From Zongyangia gallinarum (lineage in GTDB: Bacteria > Bacillota > Clostridia > Oscillospirales > Ruminococcaceae): a DNA stretch of 64,000 nucleotides. Positions 58,961-64,000 of this stretch are shown one piece after another. The stretch's first letter is position 1, and every line of letters begins with the position of its first letter. Under the pieces are notes generated by a model that did not search any database, was not told where the DNA came from, and worked only from the letters and a program-made list of their open reading frames with translations. The stretch lies in NCBI GenBank assembly GCA_904419315.1, contig CAJFQY010000004.1, forward strand, positions 1 through 64,000, read 5' to 3'. The position numbers and the translations under genes were made by a program.

Positions 58961-59152
58961 TTATTTTACAGAATTCTCATATGCCTCGATCATCTTTTTT
59001 ACCATCTGGCCGCCAACGCTACCAGCCTGCTTAGAGGTCAGGTCGCCGTTATAGCCCTGCTTCAGGTTAACGCCAACCTCGTTGGCAGCTTCCATTTTAA
59101 AACGGTCAAGAGCTTCTCTTGCCTGGGGAACAACAATTTTGTTACTAGCCAT
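58961..59152 (-). CDS. Alpha/beta-type small acid-soluble spore protein
   Basis: A 63-residue DNA-coating protein of dormant spores, protecting DNA from UV and heat. The core NEVGVNLKQGYNGDLTSKQA and GSVGGQMVKKMIE is diagnostic, and the first part AREALDRFKMEAANEVGV holds the protease (GPR) cleavage region. AAGGAGTG precedes ATG 59152. Expression is normally by forespore sigma-G; I did not identify the box with certainty. Direct evidence that the organism sporulates. Confidence 0.95.
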   Translation of the reverse strand: MASNKIVVPQAREALDRFKMEAANEVGVNLKQGYNGDLTSKQAGSVGGQMVKKMIEAYENSVK

Positions 59153-59310
59153 AGTAAATTTACACTCCTTCAATGTTTTGGGAAATGAATTTCTTGATTG
59201 CGTTTGCACTATTATTGTAATCTTTCGGGGAACGAATATGAGTGGTAATTTCCGCCTTGGTTTTTGTTGTTTTTTGACTGTGACGGAAGAGAATGAAGAA
59301 TAAAAAGTAT

Positions 59311-59850
59311 TCATGTCAGCGTTTCAATAAACTGTGTATGGCCGGATAGAGCGAGAATACAGGAAACCACCAGGGTCAGGTATCGGTCAAAGGGATTGCT
59401 GTTGTCAGTCGGAAGCTCAAAGGGTTCAATCTGCCGTCCGCAAAAGGGAATAGAACGCTGCAAGCAGACAACGGAGCTGTCAGAAGTAAAGCTGGAGTAG
59501 GTAAAGGTATCCTTAGAGGAGAGCCCACAGGTGATGACACGCAGCCCCATCTGCCGCGAAAGTTCCGTGGCGTCTTCGTCGTCGGAATCTACCACCGCGT
59601 AGCATCCGTCTAGGGAGGGCTGACAAATTTGGGGAATGCTGTGGCTTTTAAAAATAATGACAGCATTTTCACTCGTTATGGGAACAAGCTTTTCAGTTTC
59701 GTAGATGAGAAAGTCATAATGCCCGCTGGGATGTCCCTGGATTTTATCGTTGCCGATATAGAGAATAGAAAACTGGGGAGAAAGAGCTCTAGCGATGAAT
59801 TTGACCGTTTTTTTATCGGATTTTTTTCCGACAACAACAATGGTTAGCAA
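59311..59850 (-). CDS. Conserved-looking hypothetical protein
   Basis: A 179-residue cytoplasmic protein with a Rossmann-like start LTIVVVGKKSDKKTVKFIA, an internal VIIFKSHSIPQ, VITCGLSSKDTFTYSSFTSD and C-terminal NPFDRYLTLVVSCILALSGH. The CGLSSKDTFTYSS stretch recalls the segment of Mur-ligase-type proteins, but no ATP loop GKT is present. TTG 59850 follows GAGGGTG. Divergent from the acetyltransferase gene and upstream of the spore protein gene. Function unknown. Confidence 0.75.
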   Translation of the reverse strand: MLTIVVVGKKSDKKTVKFIARALSPQFSILYIGNDKIQGHPSGHYDFLIYETEKLVPITSENAVIIFKSHSIPQICQPSLDGCYAVVDSDDEDATELSRQMGLRVITCGLSSKDTFTYSSFTSDSSVVCLQRSIPFCGRQIEPFELPTDNSNPFDRYLTLVVSCILALSGHTQFIETLT

Positions 59851-60015
59851 TCTACACCCTCATTTCGAAGAAAATGACATCTATTATTGTAACCCGAAAA
59901 GATAAATTCATCATGGCAGTGATAGAAGTATTTTTGAGAATATGATAAACTTAAAACATCTACAAAATAAAGATAACTAGAGTAATGAGAACTGCACTGG
60001 AAAGGCGGAATTTGC

Positions 60016-60558
60016 ATGGCTTTATCGACTGAAAATGTGACAAGAAAGAGTAAAAAAGTAAAAGAAATTTATCTTGCGTCTTTTCCAAAAGAGGAGAGAA
60101 TGCCCTATTTATTGATGCTGGTCTTGTCCAAAATGCCAACCACAGAGTTTTTGTCTTTTCATGAGAACGGCCAAGTATGCGCCTTTGCATACCTGGCCAT
60201 GGTAGATCATATAGTGTTCATAATGTTTTTGGCAGTGGATCCCCCTCTGCGCTCTCAGGGTTATGGCGGCAGAATATTAGATGAGATTCAAAAACGTTAT
60301 CCTCGCCATAAGATCATCGTCTCCATAGAGCGCTGCGACGAAGCGGCAGAGAATAGAGAGCAAAGATTGCAGCGCAAAAAGTTTTATCTGAAAAATGGGT
60401 ATGTGGAAACGGGCTATTATATAGAGCTTTCCCATGTGAAGCAGGAAGTTATCATCAAAAATGGAGAATTCGATCCGGAAGAATTTTCAGGATTTTTTAA
60501 AAAATATAGTAACGGTACCATGAATCCGAAAATCTGGCCGGCTGGTTCAAAAGAATAA
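60016..60558 (+). CDS. GNAT family N-acetyltransferase
   Basis: A 180-residue acetyltransferase. The acetyl-CoA site is FLAVDPPLRSQGYGGRILDEI (V-x-P...Q-G-x-G), followed by KKFYLKNGYVETGYYIEL as motif B. The opening MALSTENVTRKSKKVKEIYL is helical and atypical. A basal ribosome site AAAGGCGG precedes ATG 60016. Substrate unknown. Terminator follows, shared with the reverse amidohydrolase. Confidence 0.85.
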   Translation: MALSTENVTRKSKKVKEIYLASFPKEERMPYLLMLVLSKMPTTEFLSFHENGQVCAFAYLAMVDHIVFIMFLAVDPPLRSQGYGGRILDEIQKRYPRHKIIVSIERCDEAAENREQRLQRKKFYLKNGYVETGYYIELSHVKQEVIIKNGEFDPEEFSGFFKKYSNGTMNPKIWPAGSKE

Positions 60559-60588
60559 AAGAAGGCAGCCATAAGGCTGCCTTCTTTT
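60557..60588. terminator. Bidirectional terminator, acetyltransferase / amidohydrolase
   Basis: AAAAGAAGGCAGCC, loop ATAA, GGCTGCCTTCTTTT; strong, with A and T flanks. Confidence 0.92.
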
Positions 60589-61783
60589 AAAATTTATAGA
60601 TTTTTTTGGCGTTGTTATAAAGGATATCGCTAATCAGTGCTTTGGCTTCTTCTTCGTTCATAAATCCTTCCTCTACCTTGCGGGAAAGGAGCTTTGCAAA
60701 AACATGACGGGCGGCTAAGAGGGCGCCAAAGCTATCCTCCGCCATCCAGGTGTCGCATCCCCAACAGATCTTTGACGCATTCCCCAATTCCAACAGCTCT
60801 TCCAGGAACCGTTCCGTGGCGCTGGGGGAGAGGATAGGCATCCAGCAGAGGTCGGGATAGACATTGGGGTAGTTGTGAACCAGCGCCAGCACATCATCCA
60901 TCCAGGGATAGCTGCCGTGGAAGATGACAAAGCGGGTGTCAGGGTTCTGGTCAATGATGGGTTTGAGCCACATGGCGTTGGATTTGTTGAGACGGGCAAG
61001 TCCCGTATGGCACTGAACAGGGACATCCCGCTCGGCGGCATATTTGCAGATTTGATCAAAGATGTAATCCTGAAATGCCTTGATCTCCTCTGGGGTAGCG
61101 TCGGGATTCATGTATGCTTTGGCTGCTTCATACTTGGTGGTGGGCATAAAGTCCAGTCCGCGGTCATAAGCGCAGCCCGCTTTGATTGCTACACAGCCCT
61201 CATCCAGCTTGAGACCGATCTGACGGCGCATGAGCGCCACATAATCGTCGATGGTAGGCGCATCCGGCCAGCCATAGACCTGGAAGGGGTTTTTGCCTTT
61301 GTGATCCACCGCCGTTTTGGAGTATCCAAACAAATACATATTGATCCGGTAGGCCGCAGTCATCATACCGCCAAAGCCCTGAATCTCACCGGGATTCCAA
61401 TAGGAGTCCACAATGACCTTTTCATATCGGCATTTTTCCCGGAGAATGTTGGTGCGGTGGAGCTTATCCTGATAGGCCTCATGAATTTTATCGCTGTAAA
61501 GCTGCCATGTCTTTTTAGAAATAGGCTCATTTAAGCCGTAGAGCTCCTGCAAGGACTTTTGAAAATAGGTGAAGTAGGAATTAAAACGCATGTCCTTTAC
61601 AAAAGCGTCCTTGTCATCCCCGTAGCCTTCGGCATTGATGGCCTTCCAACCCATATAGGTGGAGTGGAGCATGGTATCCAATGTCATGTCACTGCCATCT
61701 ACGGTAGGTAAGCTGTGGGAATGGGTGTTGATAATGGGATGATCCTGCATATGTTCCATTAAGCGTTCATAAATCGTATTCAT
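60587..61783 (-). CDS. Amidohydrolase-superfamily TIM-barrel enzyme
   Basis: A 398-residue metal-dependent hydrolase-like protein related to the uronate isomerase/amidohydrolase-2 group. HPIINTHSHSLP holds the H-x-H metal motif; VPVQCHTGLARL, FVIFHGSYPWMDD and WGCDTWMAEDSFG give later His and Asp ligands. Length (about 400) is shorter than UxaC (about 470), so uronate isomerisation is uncertain; decarboxylase or hydrolase activity is possible. ATG 61783 is taken; GTG 61795 overlaps the AAGAGGTGG site. A small gene precedes it by 15 bases. Confidence 0.8.
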   Translation of the reverse strand: MNTIYERLMEHMQDHPIINTHSHSLPTVDGSDMTLDTMLHSTYMGWKAINAEGYGDDKDAFVKDMRFNSYFTYFQKSLQELYGLNEPISKKTWQLYSDKIHEAYQDKLHRTNILREKCRYEKVIVDSYWNPGEIQGFGGMMTAAYRINMYLFGYSKTAVDHKGKNPFQVYGWPDAPTIDDYVALMRRQIGLKLDEGCVAIKAGCAYDRGLDFMPTTKYEAAKAYMNPDATPEEIKAFQDYIFDQICKYAAERDVPVQCHTGLARLNKSNAMWLKPIIDQNPDTRFVIFHGSYPWMDDVLALVHNYPNVYPDLCWMPILSPSATERFLEELLELGNASKICWGCDTWMAEDSFGALLAARHVFAKLLSRKVEEGFMNEEEAKALISDILYNNAKKIYKF

Positions 61784-61798
61784 GGTATCATCCACCTC

Positions 61799-62110
61799 TT
61801 ATTCTGCTTTGGTTCCGTTTTGTTTGTCCAACCGGTCCAGCCAGATGCTGGCAATATCCAGGGCGTTATACAACCCGTCCTGCTCGCTCTTTTTGAGAAT
61901 CCGCTCTGCCGGATTCTTGGTGGTATCGGTGCTGATCATCTGCACAGACACGCGGCTGGCCATCTCCATACCTTCTTCCTTTTTGGTGGAGAGAATCTGG
62001 AGCATGACCACACTTTCGTCTGACATGCTGCCGTAATATAGGGTTTTTCCGCTGCGAACCAGCGGACGCCCTTTGTATGTCAAAAACTCCTGGTCCTTGT
62101 TCTCTGCCAT
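61799..62110 (-). CDS. Small conserved-type hypothetical protein
   Basis: A 103-residue protein with no signal or membrane helix: FLTYKGRPLVRSGKTLYYG, ESVVMLQILSTKKEEGMEMA and ALDIASIWLDRLDKQNGTKA. The first part forms a likely beta sheet; I recall similar proteins in Ruminococcaceae but no function. AGGAGGTATG precedes ATG 62110. Operonic with the amidohydrolase, 15 bases apart. Confidence 0.8.
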   Translation of the reverse strand: MAENKDQEFLTYKGRPLVRSGKTLYYGSMSDESVVMLQILSTKKEEGMEMASRVSVQMISTDTTKNPAERILKKSEQDGLYNALDIASIWLDRLDKQNGTKAE

Positions 62111-62235
62111 GAAACATACCTCCTTATGATTCTATATCATGCAACCTTGTTTTACACAGTGGTATCAAAACAAAATGAATGTAGATCTATATTTTACCAT
62201 AATTTTGCCAGCAAGTAAAGAAAGTGCCATGAAAG

Positions 62236-62272
62236 AAACCGCGGCCTTTATCGATTTGGCCGCGGCTTTGCT
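62236..62272 (-). terminator. Intrinsic terminator after ireB
   Basis: On the minus strand GCCGCGGCC and GGCCGCGGT around a 11-base loop, followed by TTTCTTTC. The 174 bases up to the next gene (62111-62284) show nothing else. Confidence 0.75.
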
Positions 62273-62284
62273 ATCGTTTATGAT

Positions 62285-62530
62285 TTAGTCATTCAGATAG
62301 GACTTGACAAGCAGCTGAAGTAGCTCATCCCGGTCCACCCGGCGGATGAGGCTCCGCGCATTGTTGTGAGTTGTAATATATGTGGGATCCTCAGAGAGAA
62401 TATACCCCACAATCTGGTTAATGGGATTATACCCTTTTTGGCGCAAAGCATCGTACACAGACGTCAGTATCTGCTTAATCTCTTTTTCCTTATCCTCATG
62501 AATTGAAAACGATATTGTCGGTTCGTGCAT
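62285..62530 (-). CDS. ireB: IreB family regulatory phosphoprotein
   Basis: An 81-residue IreB/YrzL protein (DUF965). PTISFSIHEDKEKEIKQILT, YDALRQKGYNPINQIVGYIL, and EDPTYITTHNNARSLIRRVD with the Thr residues used as phosphorylation sites by the PASTA kinase IreK in Enterococcus. The cell-wall-linked kinase is not in the window. GAGGTGG precedes ATG 62530. It has its own reverse promoter. Confidence 0.93.
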   Translation of the reverse strand: MHEPTISFSIHEDKEKEIKQILTSVYDALRQKGYNPINQIVGYILSEDPTYITTHNNARSLIRRVDRDELLQLLVKSYLND

Positions 62531-62551
62531 GATACCACCTCTTTGTACACT

Positions 62552-62580
62552 AGCATACACTAAAACAGGAGAATTATCAA
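62552..62580 (-). promoter_or_regulatory. Sigma-A promoter for ireB
   Basis: Minus strand TTGATA (62580-62575), 17 bases, TATGCT (62557-62552), about 20 bases before the ribosome site. Confidence 0.65.
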
Positions 62581-62649
62581 GTCGAAGTTGCAAATCTCTT
62601 ATGAGATTTTTATGAAAAATTAAAGGGGATCAAAGAGAAAACCGGGAAT

Positions 62650-62682
62650 AAAAACAAAAGCAGCCTTCATTCAAAGGCTGCC
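62650..62682 (-). terminator. Intrinsic terminator after pheT
   Basis: Minus strand GCAGCCTT, loop TGAATG, AAGGCTGC, then TTTTGTTTTT. Confidence 0.85.
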
Positions 62683-62700
62683 TTCATAAAAAACTTTGTC

Positions 62701-64000
62701 TTAAGAACGGAGAACAGCGCCCATCTCATCTAAAGCCTTGAGGACCTTCTTCATGGCTCCATCGGTCTCCTCATCGGTGAGGGTACGGTCGGGAGCGCGG
62801 AAGGACAAACTCCATGCTACGCTCTTTTTACCGTCGGGAACCTGCTGGCCCCTGTAAACGTCAAAGAGAGAAACTCTCTCCAGAATAGGACCAGCAGCCT
62901 TCTGGATAGCTTTCTTCATATCCAGGACCGGCAAAGCATCATCACAGAGCACCGCAATATCCCGGGCAGTCGCCGGATATTTGGGCAGAGGCTTATATTC
63001 CTTGGATACGCAGCGCAGATCAAAGAGGGCGGAGGCGTCCAATTTGGCGGCGTAGACCTTGGTATTAATGCCATAGTTTTGCAGCACAAGGGGATGAATT
63101 TCACCAATCGTGCCGATGTCCCGTCCATCTTTGCTGATGCAGGCACACCGGCCAGGATGGAAGGTGGGGTTATCGCTGACAGCGGATACATCATAATCGG
63201 CAATTCCCAGCACATCTAACAGGGCTTCTACTACGCCTTTGAGGGAGTAGAAATCATACTGTTCCCCATACATGCCCAGGGTTACCTGAACGTTTTCGTC
63301 AGGCAGGGGATTTTCTGTGGGGATATATTCGGGAGAAAGCTCAAAAAGAGCTGCGCTTTCGTTGCGGTTATTATAGTTTTTGGCCAGAATCTCCAGCATA
63401 GAGGGGAGGGTGGTGGTGCGCATAACGCTGGTATCCTCGCCCAAGGGGTTTTGGATGGTGACGCATTTGCGCAGGGGGCTATCCTCTGGCAGCCGGATTT
63501 TATCATAGTACTTGGGGCTGATGAAGGAATAGGTCATAATCTCATAGAGCCCCTGGCTGAGCAGAGTATTGCTGACGGTCCGCTCAAATTTTTGCTGTTC
63601 GGTCAGATGGCCTTGGGCAGTACCCCGGATGGCGGTGACAGGGATTTTATCATAGCCATAGAACCGGGCAATTTCCTCTGAAATGTCAGCTTTATGCTCC
63701 AGATCCGGGCGGAAGGAGGGGACAATGATATCGTCGTCCTCCATAACGCAGCCGACCCGCTCCAGATAGTCGACCATCTGCTCCCTTGGGATATCGATGC
63801 CGAGGAAGCGGTTGGTCCAGTCTACATCCAGCTTGATGCGGCGCTGGGCCTTGTCGGAGTTGTCCACATCCACATAGCCGCCGATGACCTCGCCCGCTCC
63901 CAGCATTTCGATGAGCTCACAGGCACGGTCGACCGCGGGTTTGGTGTTGTTGGGATCCAGCCCCTTTTCGTAGCGGCCAGAACTTTCGGTGCGCAGTCCC
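62701..64000 (-). CDS. pheT: Phenylalanyl-tRNA synthetase beta subunit, 5' end outside window
   Basis: Beta subunit of the alpha2-beta2 enzyme charging tRNA-Phe; 432 residues of about 790 are visible, the C-terminal part. At the edge the frame reads GLRTESSGRYEKGLDP, the B3/B4 editing-domain segment, then the B5 domain (IPREQMVDYLERVGCVMEDD), the catalytic-like domain (LTEQQKFERTVSNTLLSQGL; VTIQNPLGEDTSVMRTTTLP) and the FDX-ACB anticodon domain (YPATARDIAVLCDDALPV). The terminator downstream marks the end of the pheST operon. Confidence 0.97.
   Translation of the reverse strand, partial: GLRTESSGRYEKGLDPNNTKPAVDRACELIEMLGAGEVIGGYVDVDNSDKAQRRIKLDVDWTNRFLGIDIPREQMVDYLERVGCVMEDDDIIVPSFRPDLEHKADISEEIARFYGYDKIPVTAIRGTAQGHLTEQQKFERTVSNTLLSQGLYEIMTYSFISPKYYDKIRLPEDSPLRKCVTIQNPLGEDTSVMRTTTLPSMLEILAKNYNNRNESAALFELSPEYIPTENPLPDENVQVTLGMYGEQYDFYSLKGVVEALLDVLGIADYDVSAVSDNPTFHPGRCACISKDGRDIGTIGEIHPLVLQNYGINTKVYAAKLDASALFDLRCVSKEYKPLPKYPATARDIAVLCDDALPVLDMKKAIQKAAGPILERVSLFDVYRGQQVPDGKKSVAWSLSFRAPDRTLTDEETDGAMKKVLKALDEMGAVLRS

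Noticed and set aside
1..64000. tRNA, rRNA, CRISPR array or prophage genes
   Set aside because: No cloverleaf, regularly spaced repeats or phage structural/integrase genes were found on either strand.

Overview
The window reads as chromosome from a low-to-mid-GC, endospore-forming, strictly anaerobic Clostridia, most likely an Oscillospirales/Ruminococcaceae-type gut bacterium. Supports are an alpha/beta-type small acid-soluble spore protein, a CotF-family coat protein, a SpoVD/FtsI-type PBP with PASTA repeats, a meso-DAP-type MurE, consensus sigma-A promoters with AGGAGG ribosome sites, frequent TTG/GTG starts, and many iron-containing alcohol dehydrogenases, aldo/keto reductases and flavodoxins. 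The lineage is inference from gene content; no marker gene was compared.

Layout. 1-6.4 kb: 3' end of metK, a small membrane protein, recD2-comF, mreB and two spore-coat-like genes. 6.4-14.2 kb: mscS (reverse), a galactokinase-family gene, an orphan gamma/beta pair of a sodium-pumping decarboxylase, a VOC protein, a DUF3788 protein, nadA (reverse), an IscR-like Rrf2 regulator and a LysR regulator. 14.3-32.7 kb: an accessory redox region with two alcohol dehydrogenase + flavodoxin-lipoprotein cassettes, a lipoprotein in which a degenerate flavodoxin is fused to an esterase, a second esterase lipoprotein, a MATE exporter, three aldo/keto reductases, a flavin reductase, a DUF4405 membrane protein, DedA, TetR, a RibD-like reductase and an ApbE flavin transferase. 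Three genes here are broken (kinase fragment, 5-bp duplication, one-base shift) and a fourth looks 3'-truncated, so the region is in flux.

32.9-41.2 kb is housekeeping: ylxM-ffh-rpsP-khpA-rimM-trmD, ptsH, uvrC, rsmD-coaD and a coiled-coil gene. 41.2-55.8 kb is the division and cell wall (dcw) cluster mraZ-rsmH-ftsL-pbp-murE-murF-mraY-ftsW-murG-murA-ftsQ-ftsZ, preceded by a promoter with three GTGG MraZ-type repeats at exact 10-bp spacing. 55.8-64 kb holds a zinc-ribbon membrane protein, corA, a DivIVA-like coiled-coil gene, and, mostly on the reverse strand, the spore protein, hypotheticals, an amidohydrolase, ireB and the 3' part of pheT.

The most unusual signal is a 26-codon upstream reading frame (56302-56382) with a near-perfect ribosome site in the leader of corA. 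Its product begins Met-Ser-Pro-Asp-Pro, reminiscent of the acidic/proline start of the enterobacterial MgtL leader peptide, and its stop codon touches the corA ribosome site. It may be a magnesium-sensing translational leader in a Gram-positive. Also notable are a probable T6 slippage or frameshift site in the DivIVA-like gene, an intrinsic terminator inside the dcw cluster, and the secreted flavodoxin/ApbE set.
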